Source of the DNA: Tistlia consotensis USBA 355
GTDB lineage: Bacteria; Pseudomonadota; Alphaproteobacteria; Kiloniellales; DSM-21159
Reading direction: 5' to 3'
NCBI RefSeq assembly: GCF_900177295.1
Contig: NZ_FWZX01000013.1
Coordinates: 62,001 to 126,000 of the forward strand
Length of the DNA stretch: 64,000 nt
Below, piece by piece: positions 28,401 to 36,622 of the stretch. Both the position numbers and the translations under genes were made by a program. Within the stretch, counting starts at the first letter, position 1. Each line of letters opens with the position of its first letter. The notes beneath the pieces are model-generated. The model did not search any database and was not told the origin of the DNA. It worked only from the letters and a program-made list of their open reading frames with translations.

Positions 28401-28429
28401 TATATAGCAAACATTGATTTACAGAGAAA
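28401..28429 (-). promoter_or_regulatory. Weak promoter candidate for the sugar importer operon
   Basis: Read leftward, TATATA (complement of 28401-28406) is a good -10 preceded by TTTGC. The hexamer 17 bp upstream (TTTCTC, complement of 28424-28429) is a poor -35, so activation by a regulator may be needed. This is one of the few AT-rich spots in the region and lies 100 bp before the start codon. Confidence 0.4.
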
Positions 28430-28510
28430 CATCTTTTGCACGACGCGGCGCCCCTCCCCGCGCTTCCGGGAGCCCGGGTGGGCGGGATGGGCGGAATGAA
28501 CGGGAGGAGC

Positions 28511-28575
28511 GCGACGGCGACGGGCGACGGCGACGGGCGACGGCGACGGGCGACCGCGACGGGCGACCGCGACGG
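28511..28575. repeat. 13-bp tandem repeat, five copies
   Basis: Three identical copies of GCGACGGCGACGG (28511-28549) are followed by two copies with one substitution, GCGACCGCGACGG (28550-28575). A sixth truncated GCGAG follows. The unit length is not a multiple of three and no real gene covers it. Copy number may vary between strains. Confidence 0.85.
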
Positions 28576-28688
28576 GCGAGCGGCGTCGGGCCGGCCGGCC
28601 TGCCCCTGGGCGCGGCGGTGCGTGTCGCCAGGGCCGAGAGGACGGAGGCCTGGCGACTGGCCCCGTCAGCCGGCGGCAGCCGTCACCG

Positions 28689-29714
28689 TCAGTCCAGCTT
28701 CGACAGATAGGGTGGGCTCTCGATCTGCGCGATGTGCGCACAGATGTCGAGGCGGCGCAGCCAGCGCCCATGCGCCTTCTCGATGTGGTCGACCAGATGC
28801 GCGCAGGCGTCCGTCAGCCGGCCGGAGAGGACGTTCTGGATCACCGCGGAGTGCTCGTCGAGCGCGGCCCGGATCAGCTCCATGGGAACGCCGAGGAAGG
28901 GGTCGCCCAGGTGCCTGGTCGGCGCGAAGAGCATGTGGGTGCGGTTGAGCGCCAGCAGGATCTCCCTGTTGGGGCAGTGCGCCAGCAGGTGGATGTGCAT
29001 GTCGGACTCGGTCCGGTCGAAGTCCGCGCTCTCGATGGTCGGGCGGCTGCGGGCGGCGTCGATGTTGTGCTGCGCCGCAGCCAGCTCCTGCTTCGAGATG
29101 AAGGGCGCCGCACGCAGCAGGGCCTGCGGCTCGAGGATCGAGCGGACCTCGAAGAGCTCGCGGATGCGCTCCGGCGAAATGTGCTCGGCGATCCACCGTC
29201 CGGACGCGCCCTTGGTGATGAGCCCGACGCTGTGCATCCGGGCCAGCACGTCGCGGGTGACGGTCCGGCTCACGCCGAAGTGGTTGGCCAGCTCCGTCTC
29301 GACGATCTGTACCGAGCCGAACAGCACCTGGATGTTGATCTCCTTCTCGACGGCCGCATACATGCGCTCCCAATGGCGCGGGACCGCGATGCGGACGCTG
29401 TCGAGGACGGCCGGCTTGCCGTCGCACCGCGGGTCGGCATCCCCGGCGACGCGGAAGCCGCGGCCGGTCTCGGTCTCGATCAGGCCGTCGCGCTGCAGCC
29501 GCCTGAGCGCATTGCGCGCCGGCGAGCGGCTGACGCCGAAGGCCTTGACGACCTGCGCCTCCAGCAGCTTCTCGCCGGACCGGATGTGCCCGGCCTCGAT
29601 CATCGTCTTGATCACCAGGTAGACGCGATCGCTCAGCGGGCCGGCGCCGCCTTCCGACTCCGTCGCTTCCGGCATCACCGCCGACTCGACCCTGCTCGCA
29701 GCACTCTTTTCCAT
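28689..29714 (-). CDS. GntR/FCD-family regulator with two tandem winged-helix domains
   Basis: This 341-residue regulator contains two GntR-like DNA-binding domains instead of one. The first spans about 27-89 (LEAQVVKAFGVSRSPARNALRRLQRDGLI). The second spans about 115-177 (IVETELANHFGVSRTVTRDVLARMHSVGLI). An FCD-type helical effector domain follows at about 185-325, with DRTESDMHIHLL and DEHSAVIQNVL as ligand/metal-site segments. Usual FCD proteins have one winged helix and about 220-250 residues. The ATG at 29714 was chosen; a GTG at 29729 is also possible. It is divergent from the hydroxyacid oxidase operon, whose promoter carries a GntR-like palindrome. Confidence 0.88.
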   Translation of the reverse strand: MEKSAASRVESAVMPEATESEGGAGPLSDRVYLVIKTMIEAGHIRSGEKLLEAQVVKAFGVSRSPARNALRRLQRDGLIETETGRGFRVAGDADPRCDGKPAVLDSVRIAVPRHWERMYAAVEKEINIQVLFGSVQIVETELANHFGVSRTVTRDVLARMHSVGLITKGASGRWIAEHISPERIRELFEVRSILEPQALLRAAPFISKQELAAAQHNIDAARSRPTIESADFDRTESDMHIHLLAHCPNREILLALNRTHMLFAPTRHLGDPFLGVPMELIRAALDEHSAVIQNVLSGRLTDACAHLVDHIEKAHGRWLRRLDICAHIAQIESPPYLSKLD

Positions 29715-30197
29715 CCTCTGCAGCCTCACCGGTCCCGAGTCGCCGGATCGGGAAAGTCTACACCGCTCTGAGACGATCTCTCCTGTCGCGCGAGCGGGCT
29801 CCGCCGCCGCCGCCCGCAGGGCGAGCCGGCAGGACAGGGCGTGGACAGGCGCTCGTCCGGCCGTGCCGGCCTCTCGCCGGCCTGCACCCGACGACGCGGG
29901 GGCCTCCGCTCGATCCCGGCCCGATCAATCGGGACTTCGTACACAGAATCCTTTCCGGCTCGGCCTTTGTCAATCACAGGTTGACGGCAGGCAAGGCTCT
30001 GACTTCCCGCGATATCTCTTCCGGTCCCTCGATTCGCCAGCCCTTCCGCCGAGAACCTGCCCGCTCCGAGAGACGCGCCCGGAGGCGGCCGACAGCCGCC
30101 GCCTCTCGCCAGTTTCACCCGCGGCTCGCTCTGTTGACAGGAAAATATGTACTCTGTATCAAGAATACAAAATAAGACGGCAGTGGACGGGGTGGAC
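29715..30197. other. Divergent regulatory region between the double-HTH regulator and the oxidase operon
   Basis: The 480-bp stretch has a well-formed sigma-70 promoter and palindrome on the right side (30134-30169). On the left, a possible leftward promoter has TTGACA (complement of 29968-29973) and a poor -10 GATTCT 17 bp on, which would leave a leader of about 220 nt before the regulator. No gene is supported in between. Confidence 0.5.
30134..30169 (+). promoter_or_regulatory. Sigma-70 promoter with overlapping palindromic operator
   Basis: TTGACA at 30134-30139, a 17-bp spacer and TATCAA at 30157-30162 form a promoter for the hydroxyacid oxidase operon. The palindrome TGTAT-N5-ATACA (30155-30169) covers the -10 and start region, in the position of a repressor site. 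Its half-sites resemble GntR/FCD operators (TTGTATACAA-like), so the divergent double-HTH regulator is the likely ligand. Confidence 0.65.
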
Positions 30198-31430
30198 ATG
30201 CCGGGGCCAGGGCGCATCGTCACGAGCGTGGAGGATCTGCGGGAGATCGCGCGACGGCACGTTCCGCGGATGTTCTACGACTACGTCGACACCGGCTCCT
30301 GGACGGGCGCGACCTACCGCCGGAACGAGGCGGATCTGGCCGGCATCCAGTTCCGCCAGCGCGTCGCCGTCGACATCTCGCAACGGTCGACCGAGAGCCG
30401 GATGCTCGGCGAGGCCGTGACGATGCCGGTCGCCCTGGCGCCGACCGGCCTCTGCGGCATGCAGCATGCCGACGGCGAGATCCTCTCGGCGCGGGCCGCC
30501 GAACGCTTCGGCGTGCCCTTCACGCTCTCGACGGTCAGCATCTGCTCGATCGAGGACGTCGCCGCGGCGACCAGCCGGCCCTTCTGGTTCCAGCTCTACA
30601 TGCTGCGCGACCGCGACTTCATGGAGCGCCTGATCGGGCGGGCCCGGGCGGCCGGCTGCTCGGCGCTGGTCCTGACGCTGGACCTGCAGATCCAGGGGCA
30701 GCGCCACAAGGACCTGAAGAACGGCATCACCGTGCCGCCGCGCCTGACGCTGCCGAACCTGCTCGACCTGATGACCAAGCCGCGCTGGTGCCTGGGCATG
30801 CTGGCGACGCGGCGGCGCAGCTTCGGGAACATCATCGGCCACGTCGCGAACGTCGGCGACCTGACCTCGCTGTCCCACTGGGTCGCCGCGCAGTTCGACC
30901 CGACCCTCTGCTGGGACGACATCGCCTGGATCAAGGAGCGCTGGCCCGGCAAGCTGGTGGTCAAGGGCATCATGGACGCGGAGGACGCGCGCCGGGCCGT
31001 CGAGCGCGGCGCCGACGCCGTCATCGTCTCCAACCACGGCGGCCGGCAGCTCGACAGCGCGCCCTCGACGATCGCCGTCCTGCCGGAGATCGTCGAGGCG
31101 GTCGGCCACCGCACGGAGGTCCACCTGGACAGCGGCATCCGCTCCGGCCAGGACGCGTTCCGCGCCCTGGCGCTCGGCGCCCGGGCCGTGCACATCGGCC
31201 GCGCCTACCAGTACGGGCTGGGCGCCTTCGGCGAGGCCGGCGTGACCCGCTGCCTCGAACTGATCCGCAAGGAGCTCGACCACACGATGGCATTCTGCGG
31301 GGTGACCCGCGTCGAGGACATCGGGCCGGCGCAGCTCTACCGGCCCCGGGCGGGCGAGCGGCGCGAGGACATGACCGTGGGAGAGGATCAATGCTCGAGA
31401 GACCTCGATCTGGGAAAGGTACCGGCCTGA
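30198..31430 (+). CDS. FMN-dependent alpha-hydroxyacid oxidase/dehydrogenase
   Basis: The 410-residue TIM-barrel flavoenzyme oxidises an L-2-hydroxyacid to the 2-keto acid. It shows MPVALAPTGLCGMQHADGE near the N-terminal flavin site, the LTLDLQIQGQRHKD region, the active-site histidine in VSNHGGRQLD, and the phosphate-binding LDSGIRSGQDAFRALALGARAVHIGR. Lactate, glycolate or mandelate type substrates are possible. The ATG at 30198 was chosen because the earlier in-frame ATG at 30147 lies inside the promoter spacer. It is the first gene of an apparent catabolic operon with PhyH, TRAP and alcohol dehydrogenase genes. Confidence 0.93.
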   Translation: MPGPGRIVTSVEDLREIARRHVPRMFYDYVDTGSWTGATYRRNEADLAGIQFRQRVAVDISQRSTESRMLGEAVTMPVALAPTGLCGMQHADGEILSARAAERFGVPFTLSTVSICSIEDVAAATSRPFWFQLYMLRDRDFMERLIGRARAAGCSALVLTLDLQIQGQRHKDLKNGITVPPRLTLPNLLDLMTKPRWCLGMLATRRRSFGNIIGHVANVGDLTSLSHWVAAQFDPTLCWDDIAWIKERWPGKLVVKGIMDAEDARRAVERGADAVIVSNHGGRQLDSAPSTIAVLPEIVEAVGHRTEVHLDSGIRSGQDAFRALALGARAVHIGRAYQYGLGAFGEAGVTRCLELIRKELDHTMAFCGVTRVEDIGPAQLYRPRAGERREDMTVGEDQCSRDLDLGKVPA

Positions 31431-31642
31431 GCGCCTCGCCCTCTCCGTAAGCGCGCTCCGTCGGGCGCGCGACCACCGCCGACGAAGCGGTCCCGCGAGA
31501 CGGGGAGCCCTCGCTCCTCGGAATGCGCGCCGACCGCTCCCGCCGGCACCGCCGTCGGGCTTCGGCCCCGGACCGCTCCGGCGTCCGGGGCCGCGAGCCT
31601 CGCCTTCAGAAGTTCCAGCTGGCCCGCCTGAGGAGTTCCTCC

Positions 31643-32479
31643 ATGCCCAAGGTGCTATCCCCCGAAGCCATCGAGCGCTACCGGCGCGACGGCTTCCTCT
31701 TTCCCGTCGAGACGATCGGCAGCGCGGACGCCGCGGCCTACCGCGGCCGGCTCGAGGCGTTCGAGGCCGAGCAGGGCAAGCCCCTGCAGGGCGCCTACCG
31801 CCAGAAGACCCATCTGCTCTTCACCTGGCTGAACGACCTGATCCGCGACCCCCGGATCCTCGACGTCGTCGAGGACGTGCTGGGACCGAACCTCTTCTGC
31901 TGGAGCAGCTCCTTCTTCATCAAGGAGGCAGGCGATCCGGGCTACGTCTCCTGGCACCAGGACTCGACCTACTGGGGGCTCTCCGAGCCGACGGTGATGA
32001 CCGTCTGGGTCGCCCTCAGCCCGAGCAACGAGCTCAGCGGCTGCATGAAGGTCGTGCCGGGCAGCCACCTGCTCGACCAGGTCGCGCACCGCGACACCTT
32101 CAACGAGCACAACCTCCTGACCCGCGGCCAGGAGATCGCCGTCGAGGTCGACGAGAAGGACGCGGCGATGATGCCGCTCGAGCCCGGCCAGGCCTCGCTG
32201 CATCACGTCCGGCTGTTCCACGCCTCGCCGCCCAACCAGTCGAACGACCGGCGCATCGGCTACGCGATCCGCTACATCCCCACGCACGTGCGCCAGGTGG
32301 TCGGCGAGAAGGACAGCGCGACCCTGGTGCGCGGCAAAGACGACTACGGCTACTTCGAGCACGAGCCGAGGCCCGACGCCGATTTCTCGCCGGAGGCCCA
32401 GGCGCTGCACGCCGCGGTCTCCGAGCGCCAGGTGCAGGTGCTCTATCGCGACACCGGCCGCTCCACGTTCCGCAGCTGA
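31643..32479 (+). CDS. Phytanoyl-CoA dioxygenase (PhyH) family oxygenase
   Basis: The 278-residue Fe(II)/2-oxoglutarate-dependent oxygenase shows the iron-binding HxD in SWHQDSTYWG, the distal histidine in LHHVRLFHAS and the 2-oxoglutarate-binding Arg in NDRRIGYAIRY. Many bacterial PhyH proteins hydroxylate small secondary metabolites, quaternary amines or phosphonates. The ATG at 31643 is preceded by GAGGAG. It lies between the hydroxyacid oxidase and the TRAP transporter, which suggests that it hydroxylates the imported substrate or a product of it. Confidence 0.93.
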   Translation: MPKVLSPEAIERYRRDGFLFPVETIGSADAAAYRGRLEAFEAEQGKPLQGAYRQKTHLLFTWLNDLIRDPRILDVVEDVLGPNLFCWSSSFFIKEAGDPGYVSWHQDSTYWGLSEPTVMTVWVALSPSNELSGCMKVVPGSHLLDQVAHRDTFNEHNLLTRGQEIAVEVDEKDAAMMPLEPGQASLHHVRLFHASPPNQSNDRRIGYAIRYIPTHVRQVVGEKDSATLVRGKDDYGYFEHEPRPDADFSPEAQALHAAVSERQVQVLYRDTGRSTFRS

Positions 32480-32568
32480 GCGGAGCGCACGCGCCGGACC
32501 CCCGGGTCGCTCCGGCCGCGCGCCACGTCCGACCCGAGACAAGAAACACGATCGCAAGGGAGGTAGTC

Positions 32569-33618
32569 ATGACCAAGGAGACCAAGCCGAGCCGCCGGGC
32601 CTTTCTCGGCGCCGCCGCCGGGGCCAGCACACTGGCGCTCGCGGCGATGCCGGGGCGTTCCGCCAAGGCCGCCGAGACCCACGAATGGAAGATGGAGTCG
32701 CTCTGGCAGGGGGGCTCGATCAACCAGACGATCTTCGCCGACTTCTGCAACCGCGTCGACGCCGCGACGGCCGGCCGGGTGAAGATCACGCCGATGCCGG
32801 TCGGCTCGATCGTCGCCTACAACGAGACGCTGGATGCGGTCGGCAGCGGCATCCTCGAGGCCGAGCACAACGGCATCGCCTACTTCGCCGGGCGCGACGC
32901 GGCCTTCGCCCTGCTCGGCGACCTCAGCGGCGGCTACGAGGCGCCCTGGCAGATGCAAGCCTGGTACGAGTACGGCGGCGGCCTGGAGCTGGCGCGCGAG
33001 CTCTACAAGCCGTACGGCCTCTATTTCGTCGGGTCGGTCTGGTGGGGCGTCGAGTCGGTGCCCTCCAAGGTGCCGATCAACAGCCCGGCCGACCTCAAGG
33101 GCGTCAAGATCCGCGCGCCCGAGGGCATGGCCTCGCAGCTGTTCAAGGCGTTCGACGCCAACGTCGTCACCCTGGCCGGCAGCGAGGTCTACACGGCCCT
33201 GGAGCGCGGCGTGATCGACGCGACCGACTGGGGCACCCTGTCGATGAACACCGACCTCGGCTACCAGAAGATCGCCAAGTACGCGCTCTATCCCGGCGTC
33301 CACTCGATGCCGGCCGCCGACGTCGCGGTCAACCTCGACAAGTGGAACGCCCTGTCCGACGACCTCAAGGCGACCGTCGAGATGGCGGCCCGCGACTTCT
33401 CGCGCGACATGGTCGAGCGCATCGCGGTGCAGGACCGGGAGGACGCCCAGAAGATGCGCGCAGAGGGCGTCACGCTGATCGACTGGTCGCCGGAGTCGCG
33501 CCGGATCTTCCGCCAGAAGGCTCAGGGCATCTGGGAGACCTGGTCGAAGAAGTCGCCGATGGCCGGCAAGGTCTACGAAAGCCAGGTCTCCTTCATGAAG
33601 AAGATCGGCCTCTTGTGA
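32569..33618 (+). CDS. TRAP transporter substrate-binding protein (DctP family)
   Basis: The 349-residue periplasmic binding protein has a twin-arginine leader (SRRAFLGAAAGAS, ending near SAKAAE) and the DctP-type body with SPADLKGVKIRAPEGMASQLF and the EVYTALERGVIDATDWG motif, whose Arg binds a carboxylate in characterised relatives. Substrates of TRAP systems are mostly organic acids, which fits the hydroxyacid oxidase upstream. The ATG has an AGGGAGG site. The two membrane subunits follow. Confidence 0.94.
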   Translation: MTKETKPSRRAFLGAAAGASTLALAAMPGRSAKAAETHEWKMESLWQGGSINQTIFADFCNRVDAATAGRVKITPMPVGSIVAYNETLDAVGSGILEAEHNGIAYFAGRDAAFALLGDLSGGYEAPWQMQAWYEYGGGLELARELYKPYGLYFVGSVWWGVESVPSKVPINSPADLKGVKIRAPEGMASQLFKAFDANVVTLAGSEVYTALERGVIDATDWGTLSMNTDLGYQKIAKYALYPGVHSMPAADVAVNLDKWNALSDDLKATVEMAARDFSRDMVERIAVQDREDAQKMRAEGVTLIDWSPESRRIFRQKAQGIWETWSKKSPMAGKVYESQVSFMKKIGLL

Positions 33619-33628
33619 TTTGACGTCG

Positions 33629-33655
33629 GCGAGGCGGGCCCCGGGCCCGCCTCGC
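33629..33655 (+). promoter_or_regulatory. Perfect palindrome between dctP and dctQ
   Basis: Arms of 13 bases (33629-33641 and 33643-33655) are perfect reverse complements around one central base. In RNA this is a very stable GC hairpin with no U-run, directly after the binding-protein stop. Similar hairpins raise the level of binding-protein mRNA over the membrane subunits. Confidence 0.6.
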
Positions 33656-33678
33656 GCCTGCGCGCAGGAGAGCCGGAC

Positions 33679-34185
33679 ATGGCCAAACCGAACCCGATCG
33701 ATCGCCTGAGCCGCTTCCTCGGCGATCAGATCTGCTACGTCTTCCTGATCACCGTCGCGATCACCGCCTACGAGGTGGTGATGCGCTACGTCTTCAACGC
33801 CGCCACCATCTGGGTCACGCAGACGGCGATCTTCCTGTCGGCGCTGGGCTTCATCTTCGGCGGCGCCTACGCGATGGAGCAGGGCCGGCACATCGAGATC
33901 ACCTCGATCTACGACGCCGTCACGCCGCCGGTCCGGCGCGTCTTCGACCTGATCCGCTGCGGCGTCGCGGTCGTCTACCTGGGCTTCCTGCTCTATGCGA
34001 CGGTGCACCAGGCGATCCCGGCCCTGTCGCGCATGGAAACCAGCGGCCAGGCCTGGGACGTGCCGATCCCGGCCTTCCAGAAAGCCGCCCTGGCGCTCGG
34101 CGTCGCCGCGATGCTGGCCCAGGCCCTGCGCCAGCTGGTCGGCCGCCTGGCCGGAAGCCCCCGGCCCTCGGGGGAATCGTCATGA
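33679..34185 (+). CDS. TRAP transporter small membrane subunit (DctQ family)
   Basis: The 168-residue inner-membrane protein has four hydrophobic helices and the family features EVVMRYVFNAATIWVTQTAIF and GGAYAMEQGRHIEI. It pairs with the DctM subunit, whose start overlaps its stop by 4 bp. Unlike in some DctQ-type TRAP systems, it is a separate gene, not fused to DctM. Confidence 0.92.
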   Translation: MAKPNPIDRLSRFLGDQICYVFLITVAITAYEVVMRYVFNAATIWVTQTAIFLSALGFIFGGAYAMEQGRHIEITSIYDAVTPPVRRVFDLIRCGVAVVYLGFLLYATVHQAIPALSRMETSGQAWDVPIPAFQKAALALGVAAMLAQALRQLVGRLAGSPRPSGESS

Positions 34186-35501
34186 GCGTCGAGACCCTGA
34201 CCCTGCTGATGCTCGGGGCGATCGCCCTGCTGCTCGCCATCGGCGTGCCGCTGGCCTTCGTGACCGGCATCGTCGCCGTCGGCTTCGGCTATGCGCTGTT
34301 CGGCGACGGCGCGCTCGGGCTGATCGCCAGCCGCATCTACAGCTTCATGAACGCCTACGTCCTGGTCGCGGTGCCGATGTTCATCCTGATGGCCGCGATC
34401 CTGGAACGCAGCGGCGTCGCCAGGGACCTGTTCAAGGCGATGCACGTCTTCTCGGGCTCGCTGCGCGGCGGTCTCGCGGTGCAGACCCTGGGCGTCGCCG
34501 TGATCATGGCGGCGATGACCGGCATCATCGGCGGCGAGATCGTGCTGCTCGGCCTGGTGGCACTGCCGCAGATGCTGAACCTGAAGTACGACCGCAACCT
34601 CGCGATCGGCACGATCTGCGCCGGCGGCTCGCTCGGCACCATGATCCCGCCGTCGATCGTGCTGATCTTCTACGGCCTGACCGCCAACGTCGCGATCGGC
34701 GACCTCTTCGTGGCGACGATCGTGCCCGGCCTGCTGCTCGCCGGCCTCTACCTGCTCTACATCCTGGCGCGCTGCGCGATCTCGCCCGAGCTCGGCCCGC
34801 CGGCCTCGGCCGCCGAGCGGAGCCTGCCGCTGGCCGAGAAGCTGAGGCTGCTGAAGGCGGTGGCGCTGCCGCTGTTCGTCGCGGCGATGGTGCTGGGCAC
34901 GATCTACGCCGGCATCGCCTCGGTCAGCGAGGCGGCCGGCATGGGCGTCGTCGGGGTGATCATCTCGGCCTGGGTGCGCGGCGAGCTCAACTGGTCCATG
35001 CTGCGCGACGCCCTGCGCCAGACGACGGTGACCTGCGGCACGCTGCTGTGGATCACCTTCGGCGCGACGGCGCTGATCGGCATCTACAACGTCGTCGGCG
35101 GCATGGCCTTCGTGAAGAGCCTGATCACCGACCTGCCGCTGCCGCCGCTGTCGATCGTGCTGGTCATGATGCTGATCCTGATCGTGCTCGGCATGTTCAT
35201 GGACTGGGTCGGCATCCTGCTGCTGACCATGCCGATCTTCGTGCCGATCGTGACCCACCTCGGCATGGACCCGGTCTGGTTCGGCATCCTCTTCTGCATG
35301 TCGATGCAGGTCTCCTACCTGTCGCCGCCCTTCGGGCCGGCGGCCTTCTACCTGAAGGGCGTCGCCCCGCCGGACATCACCCTGCAGCAGATCTTCGGCG
35401 CCTTCTGGCCCTTCATCTTCCTGCAGCTGGTCGGCCTCGCGATCGTCCTCTTCTTCCCTCCAGTGGCGCTGTGGCTGCCGAGCGTGCTGGGGGCCGGCTG
35501 A
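34182..35501 (+). CDS. TRAP transporter large membrane subunit (DctM family)
   Basis: The 439-residue protein has about twelve hydrophobic segments and the DctM signatures GGSLGTMIPPSIVLIFYG and GMFMDWVGILLLTMPIF. It is the sodium-coupled transport channel of the TRAP importer. Its stop overlaps the next gene's start as TGATG, coupling the transporter to the alcohol dehydrogenase gene. Confidence 0.95.
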   Translation: MSVETLTLLMLGAIALLLAIGVPLAFVTGIVAVGFGYALFGDGALGLIASRIYSFMNAYVLVAVPMFILMAAILERSGVARDLFKAMHVFSGSLRGGLAVQTLGVAVIMAAMTGIIGGEIVLLGLVALPQMLNLKYDRNLAIGTICAGGSLGTMIPPSIVLIFYGLTANVAIGDLFVATIVPGLLLAGLYLLYILARCAISPELGPPASAAERSLPLAEKLRLLKAVALPLFVAAMVLGTIYAGIASVSEAAGMGVVGVIISAWVRGELNWSMLRDALRQTTVTCGTLLWITFGATALIGIYNVVGGMAFVKSLITDLPLPPLSIVLVMMLILIVLGMFMDWVGILLLTMPIFVPIVTHLGMDPVWFGILFCMSMQVSYLSPPFGPAAFYLKGVAPPDITLQQIFGAFWPFIFLQLVGLAIVLFFPPVALWLPSVLGAG

Positions 35502-36622
35502 TGGGCGGGGCGGGACTGGAGTTCGAGGCGGCGGTGCTGCGCAGGGTCGGCGCGCCGCTCTCGATCGAGCGGGTGCGGCTCGCGGAGCTCCGCCACGGCG
35601 ACGTGCTGGTACGCATGCGGGCCAGCGGCCTCTGCCACACCGACCTCGAGGTCATCGAGGGCTCGCTCGGCTATCCCCTGCCCATCGTGCTCGGCCACGA
35701 GGGCGCGGGCGTCGTCGAGGCGGTCGGGCCGGGGGTCACCCTGGTCGCGACGGGCGATCACGTCGTCTGCTCCTGGAACCCGAGCTGCGGCCACTGCTTC
35801 TACTGCGACCGCGGCCAGCCGATCCTCTGCGAGCCCTTCACCGAGAACCAGCCGCGCGGGCGCCTGCTCGACGGCGGCATCCGGCTCGCCCTCGACGGCG
35901 CGCCGCTGCACCACTTCTCGGTCGTCTCCTCGCACGCGCAGTACGCCGTCGTGCCGGAGTCGGGGGCGGTGCGGGTGCCCGAGGCGATCCCCTTCGACCG
36001 TGCCTGCCTGATCGGCTGCGGCGTCATGACGGGGGTCGGCGCGACCCACAACGTCGCGCCGGTCGAGATGGGCTCGAACGTCCTGGTGATCGGCTGCGGG
36101 GCGGTCGGCCTCAACGCCGTCCAGGGAGCCGCCCTGAAGCGCGCCGGCCGCATCGTCGCGGTCGACCTCGACCCCGTGAAGCTGGAGCGGGCGGCGGCCT
36201 TCGGGGCGACCGACCTGGTCGACCCGGGCACGTCCGACGCGGTCGCCCAGGTCAGGCGCCTGACCGGCGGCCGCGGCGCCGACTTCGTCTACGAGTGCGC
36301 CGGCCGCGAGCCGGCCATGCGCCTCGCCTTCGAGGCGGCCCGGCCGGGCGCCGAGATCGTCATGCTGGGCAAGACCAACGTCGACGAGACGGTCTCCTTC
36401 CGCTTCGGCTCGCTGATGGGCGAGCGCCGCTTCGTGCGCTCCAGCTACGGCGGCGCCCGGCCGCGCCGCGACTTCCCGCTCTACGCCCAGGCCTACCTCG
36501 ACGGCGGCCTCAAGCTCGACGAGCTGATCACCCACCGGCTGCGCCTGGAGCAGATCAACGAGGGCTTCGATGCCATGCGCCGCGGCGAGGCCGTGCGCTG
36601 CGTCATCGAGTTCGATGGCTGA
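35501..36622 (+). CDS. Zinc-dependent alcohol dehydrogenase
   Basis: The 373-residue medium-chain dehydrogenase has the catalytic zinc ligands in SGLCHTDLE and LGHEGAGVVE, a structural zinc set in NPSCGHCFYCDRGQPILC, and the NAD motif VIGCGAVGLNAV. The arrangement is that of class III-like long-chain zinc ADHs acting on alcohols or hydroxymethyl adducts. It is coupled to the TRAP operon by a 1-bp overlap, and its end overlaps the MetX-like gene by 8 bp. The likely role is oxidation of an alcohol intermediate of the imported substrate. Confidence 0.93.
   Translation: MGGAGLEFEAAVLRRVGAPLSIERVRLAELRHGDVLVRMRASGLCHTDLEVIEGSLGYPLPIVLGHEGAGVVEAVGPGVTLVATGDHVVCSWNPSCGHCFYCDRGQPILCEPFTENQPRGRLLDGGIRLALDGAPLHHFSVVSSHAQYAVVPESGAVRVPEAIPFDRACLIGCGVMTGVGATHNVAPVEMGSNVLVIGCGAVGLNAVQGAALKRAGRIVAVDLDPVKLERAAAFGATDLVDPGTSDAVAQVRRLTGGRGADFVYECAGREPAMRLAFEAARPGAEIVMLGKTNVDETVSFRFGSLMGERRFVRSSYGGARPRRDFPLYAQAYLDGGLKLDELITHRLRLEQINEGFDAMRRGEAVRCVIEFDG

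Larger units (their letters stand above)
28301..28688. other. Intergenic region with promoter and minisatellite
   Basis: The stretch holds the likely promoter of the importer operon (28401-28429) and a 13-bp tandem repeat (28511-28575). The remainder is GC-rich without a convincing gene. Short open frames through the repeat are a by-product of its composition. Confidence 0.6.

Noticed and set aside
28511-28575. CRISPR-like array
   Set aside because: The 13-bp units are directly adjacent with no spacers and no cas genes occur in the window.
30147-30197. Upstream ATG at 30147 as start of the hydroxyacid oxidase
   Set aside because: It lies within the spacer of the predicted promoter, so it could not be transcribed from it. 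The ATG at 30198 gives the normal N-terminus of the family.
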